From positions 1-55,955 of the forward strand of contig JAKAKE010000139.1 in the NCBI GenBank assembly GCA_021824625.1: DNA of 55,955 nucleotides, written 5' to 3'. The notes beneath the pieces are model-generated. The model ran no database searches. It was given only the letters and a program-made list of their open reading frames with translations, and was not told where the DNA came from. This DNA is from Bacteroidota bacterium (lineage in GTDB: Bacteria; Bacteroidota; Ignavibacteria; Kapaibacteriales; UBA2268). Below are positions 1 to 8,990 of the stretch, one piece after another. A program made the position numbers and the translations under genes. How positions within the stretch are numbered: position 1 is the stretch's first letter; the number at the start of each line of letters is the position of its first letter.

Positions 1-134
1 TCCCTGTGTTGACAGTTCTGTTGGGGTGGCGGAGGACAAAAAAGTTGTTTAGGTTCTGTACGCCATGTGCCGCAACCCGAAAAAATAATCAATGTTATTA
101 GTAGAATAAAGCCGTTTAAATTTTTAACAGTCAT
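1..134 (-). CDS. Lipoprotein, N-terminal part (runs off the window edge)
   Basis: Manual reading of the minus strand from ATG at 134: MTVKNLNGFILLITLIIFSGCGTWRTEPKQLFCPPPPQQNCQHR..., a signal peptide with lipobox FSGC. Not in the ORF track because it is truncated. Confidence 0.6.
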   Translation of the reverse strand, partial: MTVKNLNGFILLITLIIFSGCGTWRTEPKQLFCPPPPQQNCQHR

Positions 135-313
135 AATCACCAGCCAATCAATAAAGTTTGCTCATAATAACCTGAACTGCAATTTATACAATTTTTAAGA
201 TTAAGTAAAATGGAAATAAAGAGATTTTATTGAAATATATTAAAAACTTAAGAAACAAAATGAACGTTTGGGGTATATGAACTTATTGAATTGGTATAAC
301 GATTGAAAATAAA

Positions 314-781
314 TTATTTAGTACCAAATTGTTGATACATTTCTTTAATCTCATTCTTGTACTTATCAGACCATAAATAATCTTTGAATTTACGATGAAA
401 GGTTCCACATACTAAATAAGCTAAACTTTCATCAGGACCATGCGTATCCGGGTGACTTATCCAGCACTTTTCCTCCACCCATTGATTGTGTACCTCTGGA
501 AACCACTCATTAATATTACTTCTCAACTCCAGAAAATCATTCCATTGATTTTCATAATCAGTACTATCCTCAAAATTATTTTCTTTATCAAGTTCAGTTT
601 CATCTTCAAAAATTCTAAAGGATAGCTTGAATATTTCACTCCATAACAACATATTTGGTGGAGATCTTCTTATAATATCCTCAAATTGTTTATTACCACT
701 CGGTTCACCACTAACTGTTTCACTGAAATATCCAGCAAGTGAAGGTAAAATTGATATTATAAATTCTATATTCTGATTCAT
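314..781 (-). CDS. Hypothetical protein, 155 aa
   Basis: Intact ORF with ATG start, no recognised family. Confidence 0.6.
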   Translation of the reverse strand: MNQNIEFIISILPSLAGYFSETVSGEPSGNKQFEDIIRRSPPNMLLWSEIFKLSFRIFEDETELDKENNFEDSTDYENQWNDFLELRSNINEWFPEVHNQWVEEKCWISHPDTHGPDESLAYLVCGTFHRKFKDYLWSDKYKNEIKEMYQQFGTK

Positions 782-791
782 TAATAAATAC

Positions 792-3700
792 TTATTTAAT
801 AATTACGAATTTCTTTGTGATTACCTCGCTCCCTGCCTGTAAGGTGCAAAAATAAACACCGGATGGGAAAGATGAAACATCAATATTGAATTTATGCCAT
901 CCAGCATATTGAAACTCACCTTCTGTAATTTTTTCTATTGATTCGCCTATTGATGAATTTATACTTAAAGTTACAAAAGCGAATTCAGGTAAATAATAGT
1001 TTATAGAAATATTATTCGAGGAAGGATTTGGTGAAATTGAAAAATTATTTTCACATTTCAAATATTCACTATTTTCTACACTAACAATTGATTTATCTAT
1101 CTGAAATTGATTATTATAATAAAATATTTTTTGATTCTCTGAATTAATTTGGGTTAATATATTAATCAGGCCTAAAGAAGACTTTAATGATAATTTTAAA
1201 CTAATATCAATTTCATCGTTTGTATTTAAACCATTTGAAATAATTGTTGTATCATTTGTTAAAAAATTATATATATCAGCAATTGGGAAAAAGATTATTG
1301 ATATTGATTTCCCAGTACTTGCACCAATATTTTTGATTTTATAATTTATCTGATATTCATCAGAATTATCAAGCTTAATAATATTTGTATTGTAAACTAT
1401 TAAAACTGGATAGATTATTTTATCTAAATTATTATTTAAAAATTTATTTGAATTTTCAATAACCAAGGGCAAATTAAATAAAAAACTGTCAATTTGAGAT
1501 ATTGCAAATTTTTGATTGTCTTCATTTTGTTCAAATTTATAAGATAGTAAGTATGAATTCACTAAATTTCTCATTTGTTTTAATTTTTCTGTTTGTTCAA
1601 TCAAAGTTTTCGCATCAAAATAAAACAATGAGTCATTAAGCAAATCATCAGAATTTATGCCGTCTATTGGAGCAATAAGTTTTGAAAGTTCATTTTTTAC
1701 ATTCTTTCCTGAAGTTAAAATATCATCAAAATATTGATTGACAAAAATTGTGTCCAAAGATAAAATCCTTTCTTTAAGATTAATTAAAAGGTTTTTATCA
1801 TTTTCAATTATTGTTGAATCAAAATTTGACAAAATAAAATCATTCCCCAATCCAAAAATTTTATCTATTGAGTTATCTTTACTAATAATCCCTTTTGTAA
1901 GGGGGTAGAATACACTTTCTAATGCCCTAAACATTAAATCAGGCAAGGGCTGATACTTTTTCGTTTTTAGTAATCCTTCATCCCAGTAATAATAGGCAGT
2001 ACTACCATTGTAAATGAAATCATTCCTTTGTTTCATTATCAAATAATCACCTAATAATTTAGGACCAGTTGTTGCTAAACCAGCTTGAATAGATAATAAA
2101 GGAGCAAGGTAATTGGAATTAAAATAACTTGCAGCTTCTCTAATAACTGCTGTTAGATCAATCAAATTGCATAAAGCTTCATATACCGAAAACCATTTTT
2201 TTAAGTTTTGAGTAATTGCCCGAACTGTATCTATTTTCTTTAGATAGTTTTGTTGAGCTTCATGATTTGTTCCATCAAAAGAATAATCCCTTGTATATAT
2301 TGCTCCTTTGGGTAATATATTTGATAATGATAAATATGCTGCTAATCCAGTGTTTAACATATATGGTTTAATAACTTCACTTATAACTTCAATTGCAGCA
2401 GAAAGACCCTGCTCTGATAGATTTGAGAGTGACAAATCATCTTTATCAATTCCGGTTGTAGATAGTAATAATGATAATTTGGAAAGTACTTTAATAACCT
2501 CTATATCTGCACCTGTTTTATCTGCTATTTGAATAGATAAATCGAAGATATAATTATTAATCTCATTTACAAGCATTCTGAAAGATTCATTTTTATTTAC
2601 CCATTGATATACAACATTTTTATTGTTTTTCCATTCCCAAACTAACAATCCTAAAGAAACGGCATCATTCATAAGATTACCTAATGCCTCAGTACCCTCG
2701 TATGCAATTTCCTTTGCACCAGGAATACTATAAGCTTCATTATTGAAACATTCAAGAAGTGTATTCTCTATCATCTGAAATCTTAAGACAACATCAATAT
2801 ATTTCTCTAAATCGCATGGAGGAGATTCTATTAAGGAATTCATTATGCTCTTAGCCAAATCAGTTGAGTAGCCCTTATTGTAATCACCCACTATTTTCTT
2901 AATATTATCTGAAAATAGTTTTTGTAAATTATCGAAACCACTCTCATCAATTAAAGTCTCTAATTGAGTTAATTTTTCTTGTGCTACTGAAACTTGGGTA
3001 ATAAAATTATTCAGTTCACTTAAATCTTTTGGTGTAGCACTTACTGTATCTGAAGGGTCACTTTCTTGATTAGTTGACCAATCATAAGCTTTAATATAAT
3101 AGAAATATTCATTACAATTCACAACATTGTAATCAGTAAAGCCATCCTTTCCGGTAATGCCTTCTGATGTTAAAGAAAAATTATTATTTTTACTTTGTGA
3201 CCTATATACATTATATTTAATATTTTCAGAAGTATCTCTATCCCAAGATAAAATAATACTTTGATTTGATTCTGAGATTTCTAGATTTGAAGGTGACTTA
3301 GGTTTAAGGAAATCTTTAATGTTTAAATTAACAATCCAGTAATCTTGCCTTCCATGATTACCGGATACATCGCCATCATTAGATGCTGAAGTTCCGGAAA
3401 CAATATAACAATTATCAGATGATTGTATGATTGAATTCAAATAATCATTGCTAGATCCTCCAAAAGATCTCTGCCAACTAACTAGACCTTCCTTATTTAG
3501 TTTAAGTATCCAAAAATCTTCATTTCCATTGTTTTTTATAACTTCTCCATCATCGGACCTAGAAGTACCTCCAACTATATATCCACCATCTTTTGTCTGT
3601 AGAATTATTGAGGCGACATCATATTCAGATCCACCAAAAGATTTTTGCCATTCAATTGAACCTTCAGTATTCAATTTAACTATCCAATAATCATAATCTC

Positions 3701-4592
3701 CATGTGCCCCTGTTACATCACCATCTGTAGATTCCGAAGATCCAGAAAAGATATAACCACCATCATTTGTTTGAATTATTGAACCATATTGTTCAGAACT
3801 GCTACCACCATATGATTTTTGCCATTCAATTGAACCTTCAGTATTCAATTTAACTATCCAAATATCATAACCTCCATGATTCCCATTAACATCGCCATCA
3901 GTAGATTCTGAAGATCCGAAAACAATATAATCATTATCAGGTGATTGTATGATTGAATACAAATTATCATTGCTAGATCCTCCAAAAGATCTCTGCCAAA
4001 CAACTAGTCCTTCCTTATTTAGTTTAAGTATCCAATAATCTTGATTTCCATTGTTTTTTATAACGTCACCATCATCGGACCTTGAAGTACCACCTACTAT
4101 ATATCCTCCATCTTTTGTCTGTAGAATAGTTGAAGCGCCATCATATTCAGATCCACCAAAAGATTTTTGCCATTCAATTGAACCTTCAGTATTCAATTTA
4201 ACTAACCAATAATCATAACCCCCATGATTTTCAGATACATCTGCATCATTTGACCATGAAATACCAGAAATAATATAACCCCCATCAAAAGTTTGTGCAA
4301 TTGATGTTCCTATATCCCATTGACTTCCTCCTAGAGTTTTTTGCCATTGTATTGAACCTTCAGTATTTATTTTTACAATCCAATAATCAATCTCTCCATG
4401 GTTTCCTGAAACATCGCCATTATTAGATCTAGAATGTCCTACAGCAATATAACCATCATCACTTGTATTAATAATAGTTGATAGTTGATCAGATTCACTC
4501 CCACCAAAGGATTTCTGCCATTGTATGTCCTTTGAAAAACAATAATAGAATGTAATTTGAAATAAAATTGTAATAAATATTACTTTTTTCAT
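792..4592 (-). CDS. Secreted protein: seven WQKSFGGS..DGGYI..DYWIVKLN repeats (predicted 7-bladed propeller), Fn3-like domain, T9SS type A C-terminal sorting region
   Basis: Signal peptide; seven ~58-aa repeats counted by eye; Fn3-like stretch (SPSNLEISESNQSIILSWDRD); C-terminus SISPNPSSNNISINYYLP...GVYFCTLQAGSEVITKKFVIIK. Confidence 0.85.
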   Translation of the reverse strand: MKKVIFITILFQITFYYCFSKDIQWQKSFGGSESDQLSTIINTSDDGYIAVGHSRSNNGDVSGNHGEIDYWIVKINTEGSIQWQKTLGGSQWDIGTSIAQTFDGGYIISGISWSNDADVSENHGGYDYWLVKLNTEGSIEWQKSFGGSEYDGASTILQTKDGGYIVGGTSRSDDGDVIKNNGNQDYWILKLNKEGLVVWQRSFGGSSNDNLYSIIQSPDNDYIVFGSSESTDGDVNGNHGGYDIWIVKLNTEGSIEWQKSYGGSSSEQYGSIIQTNDGGYIFSGSSESTDGDVTGAHGDYDYWIVKLNTEGSIEWQKSFGGSEYDVASIILQTKDGGYIVGGTSRSDDGEVIKNNGNEDFWILKLNKEGLVSWQRSFGGSSNDYLNSIIQSSDNCYIVSGTSASNDGDVSGNHGRQDYWIVNLNIKDFLKPKSPSNLEISESNQSIILSWDRDTSENIKYNVYRSQSKNNNFSLTSEGITGKDGFTDYNVVNCNEYFYYIKAYDWSTNQESDPSDTVSATPKDLSELNNFITQVSVAQEKLTQLETLIDESGFDNLQKLFSDNIKKIVGDYNKGYSTDLAKSIMNSLIESPPCDLEKYIDVVLRFQMIENTLLECFNNEAYSIPGAKEIAYEGTEALGNLMNDAVSLGLLVWEWKNNKNVVYQWVNKNESFRMLVNEINNYIFDLSIQIADKTGADIEVIKVLSKLSLLLSTTGIDKDDLSLSNLSEQGLSAAIEVISEVIKPYMLNTGLAAYLSLSNILPKGAIYTRDYSFDGTNHEAQQNYLKKIDTVRAITQNLKKWFSVYEALCNLIDLTAVIREAASYFNSNYLAPLLSIQAGLATTGPKLLGDYLIMKQRNDFIYNGSTAYYYWDEGLLKTKKYQPLPDLMFRALESVFYPLTKGIISKDNSIDKIFGLGNDFILSNFDSTIIENDKNLLINLKERILSLDTIFVNQYFDDILTSGKNVKNELSKLIAPIDGINSDDLLNDSLFYFDAKTLIEQTEKLKQMRNLVNSYLLSYKFEQNEDNQKFAISQIDSFLFNLPLVIENSNKFLNNNLDKIIYPVLIVYNTNIIKLDNSDEYQINYKIKNIGASTGKSISIIFFPIADIYNFLTNDTTIISNGLNTNDEIDISLKLSLKSSLGLINILTQINSENQKIFYYNNQFQIDKSIVSVENSEYLKCENNFSISPNPSSNNISINYYLPEFAFVTLSINSSIGESIEKITEGEFQYAGWHKFNIDVSSFPSGVYFCTLQAGSEVITKKFVIIK

Positions 4593-4898
4593 TTTTGATT
4601 CCTAAAAATAATTATTAATTATTTCTTTCCAAAATCATAGAAAATGACACTCTTCAAATAAACAATATGTTCCTCTTTACTACCGTACTTGCTTTTGCAC
4701 GCCTAATCGAGAAATTTATGGAATTATTCTCTGTTTCGGTGTATGCATTCATAATGATGTTCTCCAAGACAATTCAATTGGTAATATTGAGGTAATAAAT
4801 TTTATCATTTATATTTGAACAAAAGTACAAAAAAATGAATATTCCTTATATAAAGGATGACTTATTAATTATCTAATTTAGCAATTATTAATTTATTT

Positions 4899-5492
4899 TC
4901 AAAACCTCACATTTAACTTAATCGCTTCTTTCAATATCCTCAAATAATGCTCTTTCGGTATTTCAACTGCTCCGAGTGATTCGGTAAACTCATTTATAAA
5001 TTGTGTGTCGAGTAGTATGAATCTTTTTTTGATTAAATGATTCGCAAGATGATAAAATGCTGCTTTAGATGAATTGCTGACTGTAGTGAACATTGACTCG
5101 CCGAAGAATGCACCGCCCAGAGCTACTCCGTATAAACCCCCGACAAGAATACCATCCTTGTATGTTTCAACCGAATGTGCATAACCTGCTGAATGAAGAA
5201 TTACGTAAGAATCAATAATTTCCTGAGAAATCCAGGTATCTTCCCTCTGACTGCACGCTTCGATGACCTGTCGGAATGCAGTATCAATCCTAAATTCAAA
5301 GTTTTTCTTTTTTATTGATTGTTTAACTGAGCGGGGCATTTTGATTTTGTCCAAAGGAATAATCGCCCTCGGGTCAGGTGAGTGCCAGAGAATAACACTC
5401 TCCCTGCTTTCTGCCATCGGAAAGTACCCGCTTGAGTATGCATTCAGCAGGAACTGTGGCTCGATAATCGTTCTTAATGCGTCTTCTCTCAT
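4899..5492 (-). CDS. aat: Leucyl/phenylalanyl-tRNA--protein transferase
   Basis: Characteristic AYSSGYFPMAES...ILWHSPDPRAIIPLD and GGLYGVALGGAFFGESMF motifs. Confidence 0.95.
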   Translation of the reverse strand: MREDALRTIIEPQFLLNAYSSGYFPMAESRESVILWHSPDPRAIIPLDKIKMPRSVKQSIKKKNFEFRIDTAFRQVIEACSQREDTWISQEIIDSYVILHSAGYAHSVETYKDGILVGGLYGVALGGAFFGESMFTTVSNSSKAAFYHLANHLIKKRFILLDTQFINEFTESLGAVEIPKEHYLRILKEAIKLNVRF

Positions 5493-5641
5493 ATTATCTT
5501 TTTATATTTTTTTACATTTGACGAAAGAAGTTAGTAGTTTCTTGCAATTGCAAGGTTGTTAATTTCAACTAAATGTTATTCAATTCCAATCTAATAAAAA
5601 TATTTGCTTAATCTAATATATCTTTTTTATTTTCAATGATT

Positions 5642-5663
5642 TAACAAAAATAATAATTTGTTA
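5642..5663. promoter_or_regulatory. Inverted repeat TAACAAA-N8-TTTGTTA upstream of the MerR gene, candidate operator
   Basis: Perfect 7-bp arms read from sequence, 62 bp upstream of the likely ATG at 5726. Confidence 0.35.
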
Positions 5664-5725
5664 TAATAATCCATTGTTCGTAATTTTGTGTATTAATAAA
5701 GTTGATATTTATAAATCTCAAGTTT

Positions 5726-6172
5726 ATGGAAAATACTGAAAAACAAAATATTGATAAACCTATTTACAGCATAGGTTCTGCCGCAAGGGTTCTTAACATT
5801 TCAGTACACACAATCCGAAAGTATGAAAAAGCAGGATTAATCATTCCTAGAAGATTTGCAGGCAAGAACAGACTTTATTCTGAGCTTGATATAGAAAGAT
5901 TGAGATGTATCCGAAAGGAAATCAGCAATAAAAAATATTCTATACCTGCGATTCAAGTTATTTTATCACATAATCCTTGCTGGGCAGTGATTAATTGTTC
6001 GGATGAAGAAAGAAATAAATGCCCTGCATATCAGAACGGGGATAAACCCTGCTGGACATACAAGCATTCTGCCAATAAATGTGCCGAACTCGAATGTTAT
6101 TCCTGCACTGTATACAGGGACTTTCAATGTAATAAGATTAAAGATAATATTGTAAAATATACAAAGAAATGA
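5726..6172 (+). CDS. MerR-family transcriptional regulator with Cys/Trp-rich C-terminal domain
   Basis: HTH YSIGSAARVLNISVHTIRKYEKAGLIIPRR; C-terminal CW...C...CPAY...CW...C...C..CTVY. ORF track starts at a TTG (5702); ATG at 5726 is more likely. Confidence 0.88.
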   Translation: MENTEKQNIDKPIYSIGSAARVLNISVHTIRKYEKAGLIIPRRFAGKNRLYSELDIERLRCIRKEISNKKYSIPAIQVILSHNPCWAVINCSDEERNKCPAYQNGDKPCWTYKHSANKCAELECYSCTVYRDFQCNKIKDNIVKYTKK

Positions 6173-6195
6173 ATTTTAAAAAGGATTAAAAATAT

Positions 6196-7773
6196 ATGAA
6201 AAAAATAGTCATCAGTTTAACTCTTTTCTTTTTTATCATTGTATTTGTGATTAGCTCTCTTATACCAAAGGAGAGGGAAGAATCAAAGCTGAACTTGCTT
6301 AAAGAAAAAATCGCACAAAAAAAGGCTATAGTTCATCACGATCATTCTAGATACGATATACTGAAGAAGAAATTCAATTCTCCGAAGGAAGTTACTGAAG
6401 CATGCATGACCTGCCACGTCGAAGAAGCAAGAGAAGTAATGAAATCAAATCACTGGAATTGGGAAAGCCCTCAATACATAAAAGGCAGAGGTGTTGTTTA
6501 CATCGGTAAAAAGAATGCCATAAATAATTTCTGCCTTGGTACAGAAGGCAACGAACTCGCATGCGCTAAATGCCATGTGGGATTTGGTATGACATCATCA
6601 AAAACATTTAACTTCAAAGATTCAACTAATATTGACTGCCTAATTTGTCATGACAATACAGAAACATATGCCAAGGCTCCCGAAAAAGGCGGTGCGCCTG
6701 TGGCAACTCTTGATTTATCATTTGTTGCACAAAATGTTGGAGCACCCAAACGCACAAATTGCGGTGTATGCCATTTCTTTGGAGGTGGTGGAAATAATGT
6801 GAAACACGGTGACCTGGAAAAATCCATGTTTGAACCAAATAAAGAAATTGATGTCCATATGGCTGCAGAAGGCAGTAATTTAACTTGTGTTGATTGCCAC
6901 ATAACTAAGGAACACAACATAAGCGGCCAAATGTATTCACTGGCTTCGTCAAACAGAAACAGGGTTTATTGCGAAGAATGCCATACCGAAACTCCACATG
7001 AGGATGGAATTTTAAACAAGCATACATTGAAAGTCGCATGCCAGACTTGCCATATCCCGATATATGCCAAGGTGAATGCAACCAAAACCTTTTGGGATTG
7101 GTCAACTGCAGCAAAACTAAAGAACGGGAAACCTTATGAAGAAGATGACGCAGATGGCAATCACACCTATCTTTCCACTAAGGGAAGTTTCAAGTGGGGT
7201 AAAAAACTCAAACCCGAATATATTTGGTTTAATGGAACTGCAAGTCATTATTTGGCAGGAGACAGGATAGCCGATACCACTCAACCCTTAATTCTTAACC
7301 CTCTAAATGGAGCATACTCCGATTTGGATTCTAAAATAATTCCGGTCAAAGTTATGATAACCAATCAATGTTTTGACCCAGTGTATCAGATTCTATCTTT
7401 ACCTAAACTTTTTTCTCCAACGCCCGGTGAGGGAGCATTCTGGACAGATTTCAATTGCCTTCGGGCATTGGATGTCGGAATGAAGGAGATTGGACTGCCA
7501 TTCAGTGGTAAATTATCTTTTATAGAAACGAAAATGAATTGGCCCGTCAATCATATGGTTTCCACAAAAGAAAATTCCGTTAAGTGCAATGAATGTCACA
7601 CGCAAAATCACAGCAGGATTGCCGGTGTAAAAGGTTTTTACATGCCGGCAAGAGATAGCAACTCTATTATTGAGACAGCGGGTTTCGGATTGATTTTACT
7701 CTCACTGTTAGGTGTTTTTGTTCATGGTATAGTCAGAATTTATTCATCTTACAAATTGAAAAAAAGAGGTTAA
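6196..7773 (+). CDS. Octaheme cytochrome c, tetrathionate reductase (OTR) family-like, membrane anchored
   Basis: Eight CxxCH motifs counted (CMTCH, CAKCH, CLICH, CGVCH, CVDCH, CEECH, CQTCH, CNECH); N-terminal signal/anchor; C-terminal TM segment. Confidence 0.85.
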   Translation: MKKIVISLTLFFFIIVFVISSLIPKEREESKLNLLKEKIAQKKAIVHHDHSRYDILKKKFNSPKEVTEACMTCHVEEAREVMKSNHWNWESPQYIKGRGVVYIGKKNAINNFCLGTEGNELACAKCHVGFGMTSSKTFNFKDSTNIDCLICHDNTETYAKAPEKGGAPVATLDLSFVAQNVGAPKRTNCGVCHFFGGGGNNVKHGDLEKSMFEPNKEIDVHMAAEGSNLTCVDCHITKEHNISGQMYSLASSNRNRVYCEECHTETPHEDGILNKHTLKVACQTCHIPIYAKVNATKTFWDWSTAAKLKNGKPYEEDDADGNHTYLSTKGSFKWGKKLKPEYIWFNGTASHYLAGDRIADTTQPLILNPLNGAYSDLDSKIIPVKVMITNQCFDPVYQILSLPKLFSPTPGEGAFWTDFNCLRALDVGMKEIGLPFSGKLSFIETKMNWPVNHMVSTKENSVKCNECHTQNHSRIAGVKGFYMPARDSNSIIETAGFGLILLSLLGVFVHGIVRIYSSYKLKKRG

Positions 7774-7776
7774 AAA

Positions 7777-8463
7777 ATGAAAGAGAAAATATATATTTAC
7801 AGGGCGTTTGAAAGATTCTGGCATTGGATGCAATCATTGTTAATAATCTTTCTCGGTTTAACCGGTTTTGAAATTCATGGTACAATTTCATTTTTCGGTT
7901 ACAGGAATGCTGTTGCATACCACAATATTGCAGCTTATAGCTTTATTGTTTTAATAATTTTTGCGATTTTCTGGCATTTTGCAACCGGGGAATGGAAGCA
8001 GTATCTGCCTACTGCAAAGAATTTGAAAGCACAAATCAATTTTTATCTTTTCGGTATATTTAAAAATGCACCGCACCCGACAAAAAGAATTGTTCTAAGC
8101 AAATTAAATCCACTCCAAAAATTAGTTTACCTTGGTCTCAAACTCCTTGTAATTCCTGTGATGGTATTTTCAGGTTTAATTTATATGAATTATCGTTATC
8201 CCCAAGAAGGAGGAGGAGTTGAGGGATTAAATATCGGCTCAATTGAGCCGGTTGCACTTTTTCATACAGCCGGTGCTTTTTTACTCTTAGCATTTGTAAT
8301 TGTTCATTTATATCTTATAACAACAGGAACTACGATTACATCAAATTTAAAAGCAATGGTTACCGGATTTGAAGAAACTGAAAACAATGAAGAAACCGAA
8401 CGATTGAAAGAAACTGAAAATTATAATGATAATAAACAACTATCAGAGGTTACAAATGGATAA
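7777..8463 (+). CDS. Membrane cytochrome b (b561 / thiosulfate reductase cytochrome b-like)
   Basis: Four hydrophobic spans with His residues (FERFWHWMQSLLI, YHNIAAYSF, HTAGAFLLLAFVIVHLYLI); 3 bp after the octaheme gene. Confidence 0.8.
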   Translation: MKEKIYIYRAFERFWHWMQSLLIIFLGLTGFEIHGTISFFGYRNAVAYHNIAAYSFIVLIIFAIFWHFATGEWKQYLPTAKNLKAQINFYLFGIFKNAPHPTKRIVLSKLNPLQKLVYLGLKLLVIPVMVFSGLIYMNYRYPQEGGGVEGLNIGSIEPVALFHTAGAFLLLAFVIVHLYLITTGTTITSNLKAMVTGFEETENNEETERLKETENYNDNKQLSEVTNG

Positions 8464-8971
8464 CAACAATTACATGAACCCTTATCTTGCCGGATTCTTT
8501 CTCGGATTATTACTACTGGGAACGATTTATATTACGGGAAGGGGGCTTGGAGCCAGTGGAGCAATAAAAAGTGTTGTCGTTACTGCTGTCGAAACAGTTG
8601 CACCCTCGCATACAGCAAATACCAAATTTTACAAAGAATATTCCGAAGAACATTCCGGCAGCCCATTGAAGAACTGGCTCGTTTTCGAAATGGCAGGAGC
8701 TTTAATCGGTGCCTTTTTCTCTGGGTTAATATCAAACAGATTGAAATTCACATTGGAACACTCACCAAAAATCAAGAGCAGAACAAGAATTGCAGGTGCA
8801 TTAATCGGGGGTACTTTATTTGGATTCGGTGCTCAATTGGGCAGAGGGTGTACAAGCGGAGCTGCTTTGAGCGGGATGGCTGTTCTTTCGACTGGCGGAT
8901 TGATAACAATGGCATTTATTTTCGGTGGTGCTTATGCTTTTGCATATTTTTTCAGAAAACTTTGGATTTAA
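8456..8971 (+). CDS. YeeE/YedE family (sulfur transport-like) membrane protein
   Basis: GAQLGRGCTSGAALSGMAVLSTGG signature; start corrected to ATG 8456, overlapping the cytochrome b stop. Confidence 0.85.
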   Translation: MDNNNYMNPYLAGFFLGLLLLGTIYITGRGLGASGAIKSVVVTAVETVAPSHTANTKFYKEYSEEHSGSPLKNWLVFEMAGALIGAFFSGLISNRLKFTLEHSPKIKSRTRIAGALIGGTLFGFGAQLGRGCTSGAALSGMAVLSTGGLITMAFIFGGAYAFAYFFRKLWI

Positions 8972-8990
8972 GGAAGTGAGGAAATAAAAA

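Noticed and set aside
3448-3690. Plus-strand ORF MLDPPKDLCQLTRPSLFSLSIQKSS...
   Set aside because: Antisense shadow of the propeller repeats; its internal repetition is inherited from the sense-strand repeat.
4667-4795. 42-aa hydrophobic ORF MFLFTTVLAFARLIEKFMELFSVSVYAFIMMFSKTIQLVILR on the plus strand
   Set aside because: Short, no clear ribosome-binding site, and the opposite strand reads equally protein-like with stops; no support beyond an open frame.
6626-7114. Minus-strand ORFs inside the octaheme cytochrome gene (6626-6838, 6648-6920, 6905-7114)
   Set aside because: Antisense to a strongly supported coding region, with no family signature; shadow ORFs.
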